64,000 bases of DNA, taken from Cryptosporangium aurantiacum (GTDB lineage Bacteria; Actinomycetota; Actinomycetes; Mycobacteriales; Cryptosporangiaceae). The position numbers and the translations under genes are program-made. Positions 52,679 to 61,151 of the stretch are shown one piece after another. Below the pieces are notes generated by a model that saw nothing but the letters and a program-made list of their open reading frames with translations, was not told where the DNA came from and did not search any database. How positions within the stretch are numbered: position 1 is the first letter of the stretch; each line of letters begins with the position of its first letter. The stretch is from the NCBI RefSeq assembly GCF_900143005.1, contig NZ_FRCS01000025.1, positions 24,534 to 88,533 of the forward strand, given 5' to 3'.

Positions 52679-53268
52679 GTCTGGGGTACCGGGGTGCGGC
52701 TCACCGCGGGGCCCCTCCGGAGCACGTACTCGACCAGCGCGATCAGCACCGACTTGGTCGATTCGCGCCGACGCGCGTCGCAGGTCACGATCGGCACGTC
52801 CGGTCTGATCGTCAGCGCGTCGCGGATCTCCCGGACCGTGTTGGGCTGCGACCCGTCAAAACAATTCATTCCGACGACGTACGGCAGGCCACATCCCTCG
52901 AAAAAATCGACGGCGGAGAAGCAGTCAGCCAGCCGGCGCGGGTCGACGAGCACCACCGCACCGATCGCGCCCCGCACGAGCTCGTCCCACATGAACCAGA
53001 ACCGGGTCTGCCCCGGCGTCCCGAACAGGTAGAGGATCAGCTCCTCGTCGATCGTGATCCGGCCGAAGTCCATCGCCACGGTCGTGGTCGTCTTGCCCGC
53101 GACCGGAGAGATGTCGTCGACGTCCACCGACGCAACGGTCATGATCGCTTCGGTGGTGAGTGGACGGATCTCCGAGACCGAGCCGACCAGCGTGGTCTTG
53201 CCGACCCCGAAGCCACCGGCGACGACGATCTTAGCCGACGTGGCGCGGCTCGCGCTTCCGAGTTCCAC
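52675..53268 (-). CDS. Conservon GTP/ATP-binding protein (CvnD-like)
   Basis: A 197-residue Ras-like small GTPase of the bacterial CvnD/MglA-like type. The P-loop GGFGVGKTT is at residues 18-26, and TVAMDFGR (~65) is the switch-I/II approach. The G3-like motif is YLFGTPGQTRFWFMWDEL (~84), and the NKxD motif is changed to NCFDG (~135). It is the output GTPase of conservons (kinase-roadblock-DUF742-GTPase). GTG 53268 lies 25 bases after the roadblock gene. The DUF742 gene normally found between them is absent. Its stop overlaps the solute-binding-protein start. Confidence 0.9.
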   Translation of the reverse strand: MELGSASRATSAKIVVAGGFGVGKTTLVGSVSEIRPLTTEAIMTVASVDVDDISPVAGKTTTTVAMDFGRITIDEELILYLFGTPGQTRFWFMWDELVRGAIGAVVLVDPRRLADCFSAVDFFEGCGLPYVVGMNCFDGSQPNTVREIRDALTIRPDVPIVTCDARRRESTKSVLIALVEYVLRRGPAVSRTPVPQT

Positions 53269-53293
53269 GGGAAACCTTTCGAAGTAGCGGGTT

Positions 53294-53716
53294 CTACGGC
53301 GCCAGCACGGTGCGCAGCTCGGAGCGCAGGGCCGGCGTCAGTACCTGTCCGACGCGCTCCACGAGCAGCGCCATCTCGTACCCGACCTGCCCGATGTCGC
53401 AGGCCCGGGACGCGAGCACGGCCAGCGAGGAGCCGTCGCTGATCGACATCACGAGCAGGAAGCCGGTGTCCATCTCCACGACGGTCTGGCTGACGTCGCC
53501 GCCCTCGAAGCAGAGCGCTGCGCCCCGGGTGAGGCTCACCAGGCCGGACGCGATCGCCGCAAGCTGATCGGCCCGGTCGCGCGGCAGGCCGTCGGAGACC
53601 GCGAGTAGCAACCCGTCTGCCGACACGGCCACCGCGTGGGCGATGCCCGGCACCCGATCGGCGAAGTTTCCCACCAGCCAGTTGAGGTTCTGGGCATCAG
53701 GGCTCAGCGGATTCAC
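53294..53716 (-). CDS. Roadblock/LC7 domain protein (CvnB-like)
   Basis: A 140-residue roadblock/LC7 protein: [52 protein letters not shown] (in parts: [21 protein letters not shown]), then [26 protein letters not shown] and [10 protein letters not shown]. Such proteins act as the GTPase-regulating partner in conservons. GTG 53716 overlaps the TGA of the kinase gene (53713-53716), and AGGAGGAG lies directly upstream. It is the second gene of the operon. Confidence 0.92.
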   Translation of the reverse strand: MNPLSPDAQNLNWLVGNFADRVPGIAHAVAVSADGLLLAVSDGLPRDRADQLAAIASGLVSLTRGAALCFEGGDVSQTVVEMDTGFLLVMSISDGSSLAVLASRACDIGQVGYEMALLVERVGQVLTPALRSELRTVLAP

Positions 53717-56700
53717 GTCTCCTCCTGCGTTGCGCTGGTTCGGGCCTGGCGGCCCTGTTCGAGGCCGCTGCGGTAACTGGACAGCACGCCCCGCACCGCG
53801 TCGGGTGACCGCCGCGTCGCGGACGACGCGGTTGCGCGCTCCACGCGGCCGGGCACGTAGTGCGCCATCGGGACGCGCTTCGGCAGGCCCGCTGAGGTGG
53901 TGCTGCGGGGTGCGGCTGCGGCGGCCGCCTGCGCGGCCCGCCATCCGGCGTCGGCCGGCGTCTCCCAACCGCTCCCGTCTACGACATCTGCGGACGACGT
54001 TCGAGCGGCCACCGCGGCGGGGGCAGAAACCGCGGTGGCCGCCGCCGGTACCGGCACCCCACTCGGCGCCGGAGCAATAGTCGCCGCGCCCGCCGCTGCG
54101 GGCGCGGTCGCCGTCGCGTGGGGCGTGAGCAGCGCCGGGTCGAAGGGGCCTGCGGCCGGTGAGACCGCGGCCGCAGCGAACGCTGCCGGCGCGGACGCGG
54201 ACGTCGGGACCGCGTCCGTCGCGAGCGGGGCCGGGCGGGCCGCGCCGGGTGCGTCGGGGACGCGCGGCAGGTGCGGGGCCGTCCGACCGTCCGGCGGTCC
54301 GTCGACGGTCCGGGTCCGGAACCAGTCGGACTCGGTCGCCTCGAAGATCGGCAGCGGCATCTCGACCGTCCGATCAGGCTGCATCGGCCCGACCCGCAAC
54401 GGCTGCGTAGGCTGCGCCCACGCCGCCACCGGCCCCGGCTCCCCGAGCCGCGCTCCCGCCGCCCGGACCGCTGCGGCCGGCGGCTCCCCCGCCCGCGCCA
54501 CGGCGAGCTGCGGCTCCCCGAGCTGGGCCTCCGCGAGCTGCGGCTCCCCGAGCTGGGCCTCCGCGAGCCGGAATTCGGCTAGCTGCGCCTCCGCAGCCCG
54601 GACGGCCGCCGCCTCCGGGCCGGGGAGCCGGACACCGGCCGGGCGGGCATCCGCGAGCTGCGCCTCTGCGGCGCGGACGTCGGCCGCCTCTGGCTCGGCG
54701 AGACGGGCACCGGCGCGTTGGGCCGCGGATCGTTCGGCGGTCGGCGTGAAGCCGTTCCAGGACCCGTTGGTCGTGGGGGGCGCCGGCTGCTCGGCCGCCG
54801 CGCTGCGGAACGTCGTCACCGTGAGTCCGGTGGGCACGAACGGCCCGGTCGGCTCCGGACGGTCGACCCGCTCCGAGACGACCCGCTCCACCGGACGCGC
54901 GAGCGCATCCTCCCCGCGCGGCCGCGGCACAGCGTCCACAGCAGGAGGGCGACCGTGCAGCACGCCGGACGGCAGAGTGATCATCACCAGCACGCCGCCA
55001 CCGGACGCGTCCCGCAGCATGACCTGCACCCCGTGCCGGGAGGCCAGCCGCCCGACCACGAACAACCCCATCATCCGCGAGAGCGCGATATCGAACACCG
55101 GCGGCTTGGCCAGCCGCTCGTTGAGCTCCACCAGCTGGGTGCGCGACATCCCGATGCCCTGGTCGCTCACCTCGACGACGACCTGCTCACCCTCGCGCCG
55201 TGCGTCCACGGTCACGTCGGTGCGCGGCGACGAGAACGACGTCGCGTTCTCCAGGATCTCCGCGATCAGGTGCACGAGGTCGTTCACCGCAGCCGCAGAC
55301 ACCTCGACGGTGTCGTCGACCGTGCCGAGCTTGACGCGCGTGTACTGCTCCACCTCGGCCGCCGCCGCCCGCAGCACATCCGCCAGCGGGGCCGGCTTCG
55401 CCCAGCTCCGTCCCGAGTCCGCACCGCCGAGCACCAGCAGGTTCTCGTCGTTCCGCCGCATCCGGGTCGCCAGGTGATCGAGCTTGAACAGCTCCGCGAG
55501 CCGGTCGGGGTCGCGCTCGCCCCGCTCCAGACCGTCGATCAGCCGGATCAGCCGGTCGACCAGCAACTGGGAGCGGCGGGAGAGGTTCACGAACATCGTC
55601 GAGACGCTCTGCCGCAACCGCGCCTGCTCGGACGCGACCCGGACGGCCTCCAGGTGGACCGCGTTGAACGCCTGCGCGACCTGACCGATCTCGTCGCCGG
55701 ACCGCACCTCGAGCGTCTGGGCCACGGTGTCGTCCGACGCCTGCGCCGCGGTGTCCTGGTCGGCCTCCTGCAGCTTGCGGACGACCTCCGGAAGGCTCTG
55801 GTACGCGACCTCCAACGCCGAGGACCGCAGCCGCACCAGCGGCCGGATCATCGAGCGCGCGACCGCCAGCGACACCAGCAGCGCGACGACCAGCGCGACC
55901 AGCGCCGACGAGATGACGACGATCGCCTTCCGCATGGCGTCCGTGCGGAACGAGCCCGCCGCCCGCACGGTGAGCGTGTTGAGCTGCGTCTCGACCGACC
56001 GCAGCAGCGCGTTCTCGCGGTCGCTGGTCTCCAGCCAGGTCGCGAGGCTGAACGACAGCGGGTTGCCCAGCCCGGCGTTCTGGGCCCGGGTTCGGAGCTG
56101 CTGGTAGGTCAGCTCCTGGGTCAGCGTGCTGTCGCGGATCTGCTGCTGGCGCGGGGTCGCGCTCAGCAGGAACTGGCTCCGGTACGCGCTCTCGTCGGAG
56201 ACCGCGGCCCGGAACGCACCGAACGTGTCGTTGGTGAAGCGCCGTTGTCCGTCTTCCAACGCGGTCCGGACGACGATCTGCTCCTGCCAGATCGCCTCCT
56301 TGTACTTGGCGAACGCCGCCACCGCAGTGAGCTGATTGGAGAGGCCCTCGTCGCCGGCTGCTGCTCCGGCGAGCCGTTCCTTCATCTGCAGCAGGCTGGT
56401 GATCAGCTGCTCGTAGATCGTCACCGCGGCGCCGACCCGGACACCGCTGGTCCGTGCCTGGTCGAGCACCGCGTCCCGGTTCCGGGTGAGGACCGCGTAG
56501 CCGCGCTTCACCTGTTCGACCTCGGAGCTGACCGGCGCCGCGATGTCCTCGTCGAGCCGTTCGTAGTCGGACAGGAAGCCGCGCAGCCCCTGGTCGGTGG
56601 CGCGGCCCCGCTCGACGAACAGCTTCAGCGTCGGGTGCCCAGCCGTCGTTCCGGGGTCGGAGACGTAGGCCGCCGCCGCCGAACGCTCGACCTGCAGCAC

Positions 56701-56985
56701 GTCGACGAGGGTCGACGACTGGTTCCCCAGCTCCGCGAAGTCCTGGATGCGGCTCGCGGTGCGCGCCTCGTCGAGGACCGACCGCGCGAGAATCCCGGAG
56801 AACAGGAACATCGCTACCAGCGGCACCACCGTGATCCAGATGACCTTGAGCCGGATCGACGTGTTCCCGAACATCCTGCTGCCGGGAAGACTCGGCCGCG
56901 GCGCTGTTCCGATCTCGACGGATGCAGCCGTTTCCGACGGCGATTCCGCGGAGCCCGGAGAACGCTCCAGAAGGGACGTGGGCAC
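53713..56985 (-). CDS. Conservon sensor kinase with NIT domain (CvnA-like)
   Basis: About 1090 residues. A cytoplasmic N-terminus is followed by membrane helix 1 ([20 protein letters not shown], ~48-67). An external nitrate/sulfonate-sensing (NIT) domain (~75-340; [17 protein letters not shown]) and helix 2 (~353-380) follow. HAMP-like and dimerisation helices lead to [18 protein letters not shown] (His motif) and a HATPase domain ([21 protein letters not shown], ~480-690). The last ~370 residues are Ala/Pro-rich, with 10-residue [10 protein letters not shown] repeats. GTG 56985 has GGAGG about four bases upstream; ATG 57024 is the alternative start. First gene of the five-gene operon. Confidence 0.88.
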   Translation of the reverse strand: MPTSLLERSPGSAESPSETAASVEIGTAPRPSLPGSRMFGNTSIRLKVIWITVVPLVAMFLFSGILARSVLDEARTASRIQDFAELGNQSSTLVDVLQVERSAAAAYVSDPGTTAGHPTLKLFVERGRATDQGLRGFLSDYERLDEDIAAPVSSEVEQVKRGYAVLTRNRDAVLDQARTSGVRVGAAVTIYEQLITSLLQMKERLAGAAAGDEGLSNQLTAVAAFAKYKEAIWQEQIVVRTALEDGQRRFTNDTFGAFRAAVSDESAYRSQFLLSATPRQQQIRDSTLTQELTYQQLRTRAQNAGLGNPLSFSLATWLETSDRENALLRSVETQLNTLTVRAAGSFRTDAMRKAIVVISSALVALVVALLVSLAVARSMIRPLVRLRSSALEVAYQSLPEVVRKLQEADQDTAAQASDDTVAQTLEVRSGDEIGQVAQAFNAVHLEAVRVASEQARLRQSVSTMFVNLSRRSQLLVDRLIRLIDGLERGERDPDRLAELFKLDHLATRMRRNDENLLVLGGADSGRSWAKPAPLADVLRAAAAEVEQYTRVKLGTVDDTVEVSAAAVNDLVHLIAEILENATSFSSPRTDVTVDARREGEQVVVEVSDQGIGMSRTQLVELNERLAKPPVFDIALSRMMGLFVVGRLASRHGVQVMLRDASGGGVLVMITLPSGVLHGRPPAVDAVPRPRGEDALARPVERVVSERVDRPEPTGPFVPTGLTVTTFRSAAAEQPAPPTTNGSWNGFTPTAERSAAQRAGARLAEPEAADVRAAEAQLADARPAGVRLPGPEAAAVRAAEAQLAEFRLAEAQLGEPQLAEAQLGEPQLAVARAGEPPAAAVRAAGARLGEPGPVAAWAQPTQPLRVGPMQPDRTVEMPLPIFEATESDWFRTRTVDGPPDGRTAPHLPRVPDAPGAARPAPLATDAVPTSASAPAAFAAAAVSPAAGPFDPALLTPHATATAPAAAGAATIAPAPSGVPVPAAATAVSAPAAVAARTSSADVVDGSGWETPADAGWRAAQAAAAAAPRSTTSAGLPKRVPMAHYVPGRVERATASSATRRSPDAVRGVLSSYRSGLEQGRQARTSATQEET
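54505..54564. repeat. Perfect 30-bp direct repeat in the kinase tail
   Basis: GAGCTGCGGCTCCCCGAGCT-GGGCCTCCGC occurs twice in tandem (54505-54534 and 54535-54564), with diverged copies on both sides. Each encodes [10 protein letters not shown] in the tail of the sensor kinase. Confidence 0.92.
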
Positions 56986-57099
56986 GACTCCTCCGTCCAG
57001 TGAATGGTCGGCCGCGGGACGCATTTCACCACAGCGGAATGGGCTAGGGAAAGCTCGTCCGTCAATTAATCAGAATTGCCTGCACGCATCGACTCAGCC

Positions 57100-57139
57100 T
57101 CATCAATTCCTAATGATCCCCCTCATGAATTCCTCATGA
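57100..57139. promoter_or_regulatory. TCATGA direct-repeat array before the OmpR-type regulator gene
   Basis: Four half-sites follow each other: TCATCA (57100), TAATGA (57111), TCATGA (57123) and TCATGA (57134), spaced 11, 12 and 11 bp with ATTCC between copies. Direct repeats at one helical turn are the usual target shape of OmpR/PhoB-type regulators. The same TCATGA-ATTCT-TCATGA element lies upstream of the second solute-binding gene (59740-59756). Autoregulation is inference. Confidence 0.65.
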
Positions 57140-57195
57140 AAGGGCCGGGCTCGATGCTCCGCAAAGCATTCGCATCCGGCTGGCAGGATGGGGCG

Positions 57196-57882
57196 ATGCG
57201 CGTGCTCGTGGTGGAGGACGAAGCCGAGCTGGGTTACGCGGTCGCTGCGGCGTTACGCGGTACCGGCATCGCGGTGGACCTGGTGGACGACATCCCGGCC
57301 GCCGATGACGCGGTCGCCGCGCATCCGTACGGCTGCGTCGTCTTCGATCGGATGCTGCCTGCCGGTGACAGCATCCGGTACGTCGAGAAGCGACGGCGAG
57401 ACGGCTGGACGACGCCGGTCCTGTTCCTCACCGCCCGTGACAGCGTCGCCGACCGCGTCGCGGGTTTTGACCACGGCGGCGACGACTACCTGGTGAAGCC
57501 GTTCGCAGCCGCCGAACTGGTGGCGCGGGTACGGAGCCTGTGCCGCCGGAGCTCGTCGAGCGTTCCACAGCCGCCGCCGATCACGCGGGTCGGCGACCTG
57601 ACGATCGACGTCAGGCGGCGGCAGGTGCGGCGCACCGGCGTCCTGCTCACGCTCACCGCCAAGGAGTTCGCGGTGCTGGAGGTACTGGCGTCGGCGGAAG
57701 CCACAGTGGTCACCCGTAGTCAGCTGATCGAGAGCTGCTGGGACTCGCGAACCGAGCCGATGTCGAACGTCGTCGACGTTGTCGTGGCCGGGCTACGGCG
57801 GAAGCTCGGCCGCCCGGCGCTCATCCACACGGTGCGCGGCACCGGCTACGTCCTCGAGGAAAGACGGGCCGAACAGGACTGA
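57196..57882 (+). CDS. OmpR-family response regulator
   Basis: A 228-residue response regulator. The receiver domain has E7-D8, the phosphorylation site Asp51 (CVVFDRMLP), LTARD (T position) and the Lys in DDYLVKPF (~101). The winged-helix output domain has GDLTIDVRRRQVRRTGVLLTLTAKEFAVLEVLA (in parts: LTAKEFAVLEVLA), RSQLIESCWD and VVAGLRRKLG...VRGTGYVL. ATG 57196 is where the family starts; the frame is open to 57076. It is divergent from the NIT-domain kinase operon (start 56985 or 57024) and may be its partner or a parallel regulator. It is followed after 66 bases by the small membrane-protein gene. Confidence 0.92.
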   Translation: MRVLVVEDEAELGYAVAAALRGTGIAVDLVDDIPAADDAVAAHPYGCVVFDRMLPAGDSIRYVEKRRRDGWTTPVLFLTARDSVADRVAGFDHGGDDYLVKPFAAAELVARVRSLCRRSSSSVPQPPPITRVGDLTIDVRRRQVRRTGVLLTLTAKEFAVLEVLASAEATVVTRSQLIESCWDSRTEPMSNVVDVVVAGLRRKLGRPALIHTVRGTGYVLEERRAEQD

Positions 57883-57948
57883 TGCGATACAACTGCGGAA
57901 CCATCTGCCCAACTAGGCACAACTGGTCACAACGACTAACATGCGCCC

Positions 57949-58428
57949 ATGGCTCCCGACGGCCCCGCGTTTGCTTCGACGCCGCGCAGCCGCGCGTTCC
58001 GGATCGTGCTGGGAATCGTCAGTCTGGTCGGCCTCGCCTACGCGACCGTCGTGGTGCTGGGGTTGCTCGACGGCGGTGACCGTGAGGCGCTCGGCCTACC
58101 CGGCAGACACTCGGAGAGCGGCCAGGTGACCAACCTGGGGCCGGTCTCGGTGGAGGCGGAACGGAAGGCACTGCGGTCGACGTCGAGCGGGTCGCCGAGC
58201 CCGTCACCGTCGAATACCCCGGCGACGCCGAGCGCGGCCCCACCGGCGGGCGCCTCTGACCCGAGCGCTGCGCCGCCGGACGAGGCAGCAGCGGCCGAAC
58301 CACCCGCCGCTGCCCCGTCCTCCTCGGCCCCCACCCCGGAGACCTCCGCATCCCCCACCGACGACGGCGCCCTCCTCGACGCCGACGTCAACGTGCTCGA
58401 CCTCCTGGACATCGGGATATCGATCTAG
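57949..58428 (+). CDS. Single-pass membrane protein with Ser/Pro-rich exported tail
   Basis: A 159-residue protein with a short cytoplasmic N-terminus, one membrane helix (FRIVLGIVSLVGLAYATVVVLGLL, ~17-40, in parts) and a long Ser/Pro/Ala tail with an acidic end (LLDADVNVLDLLDIGISI). No family is recognised. It overlaps the end of the convergent second solute-binding gene by four bases. Just upstream lie 10-bp direct repeats of AACTAGGCAC / AACTGGTCAC (about 57912-57931). Position and build mirror the single-pass protein (50921) next to the first solute-binding gene. Confidence 0.55.
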   Translation: MAPDGPAFASTPRSRAFRIVLGIVSLVGLAYATVVVLGLLDGGDREALGLPGRHSESGQVTNLGPVSVEAERKALRSTSSGSPSPSPSNTPATPSAAPPAGASDPSAAPPDEAAAAEPPAAAPSSSAPTPETSASPTDDGALLDADVNVLDLLDIGISI

Positions 58429-59639
58429 CCCTTGATTTCGGTCCAGGCTTGGGTCCAGGCGCTGTAGTCCTTGCACTTGACGTCGGTGCGGCCGTCGAGG
58501 CACTGGGTGATCGGCGTCGACCAGTACCAGACCTGCTTCGCGTACGCCTCGTCACCGGCGTGGAACGTGTCGCAGTGCGCCTTGTCCGCGGTGAGCGCGC
58601 ACGCCTTCGGGTTGGACGGTGCCTCGCCGAAGTACTCCGCGACCTGAGCGTTGGCCTCCGGGCTGACGATGTGATCGAGCCACTTGTACGCACACGTCTT
58701 GTGCTTCGACTTCGCCCCGACCATCCAGGTGTCCGACCAGCCGGTCGCACCCTCGGACGGCAACACGGCCTCCACCGGCACCTTCTCCGACTTCGCGACG
58801 TTCACGATGACCTGCCAACTCGTGCCGATCACCGAGTCACCCGACTTGAACGCCGACACCTCCTTGAGGTAGTCCGACCAGTACTCCCCCACGTTCACCT
58901 TCTGCTTCTTCAACAGATCCACCGCAGCCTGGAACTGCTTGTCATCCAGCGCATACGGGTTCTTGATCCCCAGGTCGGGCTGGTGCTTCATCAAGTACAG
59001 CGCCGCGTCCGCGATGTAGATCGGCGAGTCGTACGCGGTCACCTTGCCCTTCGTCGCCGCGTTCTCCTCGAACACCGCAGACCACGACGTCGGCGCCGGC
59101 TTCACCACGTCCGTGCGATACATCAGCAGATTCGCGCCCCACCCGTGCGGAACCCCATACGAGACACCCTCAACGCTGTTCCACTTCTGGTCCTTCAGGA
59201 ACGGGTACAGGCCGGCGTAGTTCGGAATCAAGTCAGTATTGACCGGCTCGACGTCACCCGCCGCGATCAACCGCAGCGACGCGTCACCCGAGGCCGACAC
59301 CACGTCGTACTCCCCGGTCTTCATCAGGCTCACGGCCTCGTCCGAGGTGTTGAACACCTTCACGTTCACCTGACACCCGGTCGCCTTCTCAAACGGGGAG
59401 ACCCAATCCACCTTCGGATCGTTCGTCCCGTCCTCCGCATACCCGGCCCATGCCAGCACGTTCAGGGCGCCTTCCGGGGTGCCCAGCTTTTCCAGAGCCG
59501 TCAACTTCGGCGGCGTGAACCCGGCACTCGACTCCGACGACCCGGAATCGTCGCTCGTCCCGCAGGCAGCGGCCGAAACGACCAGCGCTGCGACCACCGC
59601 GCCGGTGAAGACGCGACGTAACGGACGGATCTTCATCAT
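58425..59639 (-). CDS. Second solute-binding lipoprotein (polyamine/PotD-like), paralogue of the one at 51488
   Basis: A 404-residue lipoprotein: signal peptide with VSAAAC and lipid Cys26, then a PotD-like fold nearly collinear with the paralogue at 51488. Shared stretches include WAGYAEDG, KVFNTSDEAV, YDVVSASGDASLRLI, PHGWGANLLMYR, PAPTSWSAVF, YDSPIY-ADAALYLMKHQPDLGI, GATGWSDTWMV and AEYFGEAPSNPKAC. It is monocistronic, with no transporter genes. The start is ATG 59639 (59636 also possible). Its promoter region carries the TCATGA direct repeat about 100 bases upstream, so the OmpR-type regulator probably controls it. Confidence 0.85.
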   Translation of the reverse strand: MMKIRPLRRVFTGAVVAALVVSAAACGTSDDSGSSESSAGFTPPKLTALEKLGTPEGALNVLAWAGYAEDGTNDPKVDWVSPFEKATGCQVNVKVFNTSDEAVSLMKTGEYDVVSASGDASLRLIAAGDVEPVNTDLIPNYAGLYPFLKDQKWNSVEGVSYGVPHGWGANLLMYRTDVVKPAPTSWSAVFEENAATKGKVTAYDSPIYIADAALYLMKHQPDLGIKNPYALDDKQFQAAVDLLKKQKVNVGEYWSDYLKEVSAFKSGDSVIGTSWQVIVNVAKSEKVPVEAVLPSEGATGWSDTWMVGAKSKHKTCAYKWLDHIVSPEANAQVAEYFGEAPSNPKACALTADKAHCDTFHAGDEAYAKQVWYWSTPITQCLDGRTDVKCKDYSAWTQAWTEIKG

Positions 59640-59728
59640 GCCTGCTTTCTGCAGAGTCTCGCTTTCGGCGGCGCAATTTCACCACAGCAGCGATATCCGA
59701 GGAAGCGCACTCAGCAAAAAGGACGGTA

Positions 59729-59767
59729 CACAATTTCCCTCATGAATTCTTCATGAGGGAAATTGTG
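59729..59767. promoter_or_regulatory. 39-bp perfect palindrome containing the TCATGA direct repeat
   Basis: CACAATTTCCCTCATGAA (59729-59746) is the exact reverse complement of TTCATGAGGGAAATTGTG (59750-59767) with TTC between them. Within it, TCATGA occurs at 59740 and 59751, 11 bp apart, as before the OmpR-type regulator gene. It lies ~100 bases upstream of the second solute-binding gene and 26 bases after the nitroreductase stop, so it may be both operator and terminator. Confidence 0.75.
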
Positions 59768-59792
59768 AATCGGCGAAGTCGCTCGATCGTTG

Positions 59793-60212
59793 TCAGGCGC
59801 GTTCGAGCACGACCACCGGGATCTCCCGGTCGGTCTTCTTCTGGTACTCGTCGTAGTCCGGCCAGGCTTCGACCATCGAGGCCCACATCGCCGGCTTCTC
59901 CTCCGGGGTGGCGACCCTGGCCCGCGCCGGGAACCGCTCGCCCTTGATCTGGACCTCGACGTTCGGATTCGCCTCGAGGTTGAGGAACCAGGTGGGCGGC
60001 TCGTCGTTGCCACCCTTGGAGGCGACGACGAGGTAGGCGTCACCGTGCGGCTTGTAGATCAGCGCGTGCGTGCGCTGCTGCCCTGACTTACGACCTGTCG
60101 TGGAGAGCAGCAGGATCGTCGTGCCGTTCCGCCAGTGGTAGCCGTCCTCGCCGTCGGTCTCCAAGTACCGCTCGACGTGGGGCGTTCCGTGCAGATCTAG
60201 CGCAGAAGTCAT
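59793..60212 (-). CDS. Deazaflavin (F420)-dependent nitroreductase family protein
   Basis: A 139-residue protein of the DDN (PF04075) family. It has LLLSTTGRKSGQQRTHALIY (residues ~34-53), the classic TTTGRKSG-x-x-R cofactor-binding loop, and YLVVASKGGNDEPPTWFLNLEANPNVEVQI (in parts: SKGGNDEPPTWFLNL), the other family hallmark. Members reduce quinones or nitro compounds with F420H2. It stands alone and is followed by a 39-bp palindrome that could terminate it. Confidence 0.9.
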   Translation of the reverse strand: MTSALDLHGTPHVERYLETDGEDGYHWRNGTTILLLSTTGRKSGQQRTHALIYKPHGDAYLVVASKGGNDEPPTWFLNLEANPNVEVQIKGERFPARARVATPEEKPAMWASMVEAWPDYDEYQKKTDREIPVVVLERA

Positions 60213-60273
60213 GTTGTCAGTCTGCCTCGGCCTCCCCGTCGTAAAACGGTCAGGCTGACCGAGCCGTCAGAGG

Positions 60274-60966
60274 TTACAGGGCCTTCAGGGCCTCGCGGAT
60301 GACGTCCGCGGCCTCCTTCGGGTGAGACAGCATCACCAGGTGCGAGGAGTCGATCTCGACGGCCTTGACGCCCGCCCGCTGGTAGCCGAACCGCTCGACG
60401 TCGGGGTTGATCGTGTGGTCGGAGCTGGACACGATTCCCCAGGCGGGCTTCGTCTTCCACGCGGCAGCCGGCGCGGCCTCGGCGAACGCTGCCCCGGCGA
60501 GCGGGCGCTGCGAGACCGCGAGGATGCGCGCGAGGCCCGGGTCGACGTCGTGGGCGAAAATCGCCGGGAACTTCTCGATGTCGACGGTGACGTCGGTACC
60601 GCCCGGGAACGGCGTGTAGACGAGCGCGGCGGCGAGGTCCGAGTCCGGGAAGCGGCCCTGCAACTCCCCGAGGCTCTCACCCTCCTCCAGCGCGTAGCCG
60701 GACAGGTAGACGAGACCCTTCACGTTCTCCTCGGTGCCCGCGACCGTGATCACCGCACCGCCGTAGGAGTGCCCGACGAGCAGCACCGGGCCGTCGATCG
60801 AGCGGACAACCGACGCGATGTACGCGGCGTCACCGGTGAGCGTGCGGTTGGGAACGGCCGGAGCCAGGACCTTGATGCCGTCGCTGAGCAGCTCGGGGAT
60901 GAGCGCGGCGAAGCTGGACGCGTCGGCGAACGCGCCGTGGACGAGGACGACAGTGGGCTGAGCCAT
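60274..60966 (-). CDS. Alpha/beta hydrolase
   Basis: A 230-residue alpha/beta hydrolase. VVLVHGAFADASSFAALIPELL (oxyanion-hole HG motif), nucleophile elbow GHSYGGAV (Ser at ~84), SSDHTINPDVERF (acid region) and SSHLVMLSHPKEAA with the catalytic His at the end are all present. It belongs to the salicylate-esterase/lactonase-like EstC group. ATG 60966 has GGGAGAA close upstream. It is divergent from the PoxB gene with 185 bases between. Confidence 0.88.
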   Translation of the reverse strand: MAQPTVVLVHGAFADASSFAALIPELLSDGIKVLAPAVPNRTLTGDAAYIASVVRSIDGPVLLVGHSYGGAVITVAGTEENVKGLVYLSGYALEEGESLGELQGRFPDSDLAAALVYTPFPGGTDVTVDIEKFPAIFAHDVDPGLARILAVSQRPLAGAAFAEAAPAAAWKTKPAWGIVSSSDHTINPDVERFGYQRAGVKAVEIDSSHLVMLSHPKEAADVIREALKAL

Positions 60967-61151
60967 GAGTTCTCCCGTTTCTGGGTTGGTGCCGCCACTG
61001 TCCGTTCGTCCGTTCCGGGGCCGCATCTGTCGCGCGACGCAACCACGCCGAGTTATTGATCGATCGCGGCGCGTCGCTGAGTCGGTTGACCGATGCCGCT
61101 CCCAGTCCGCTCGGATTCTCTCGATCCAGACGCATCCCTGGGGAGGCCACC

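Noticed and set aside
57076..57195. Extended N-terminus of the OmpR-type regulator
   Set aside because: The extra 40 codons overlap the TCATGA operator repeats and do not resemble the receiver family, which begins at ATG 57196.
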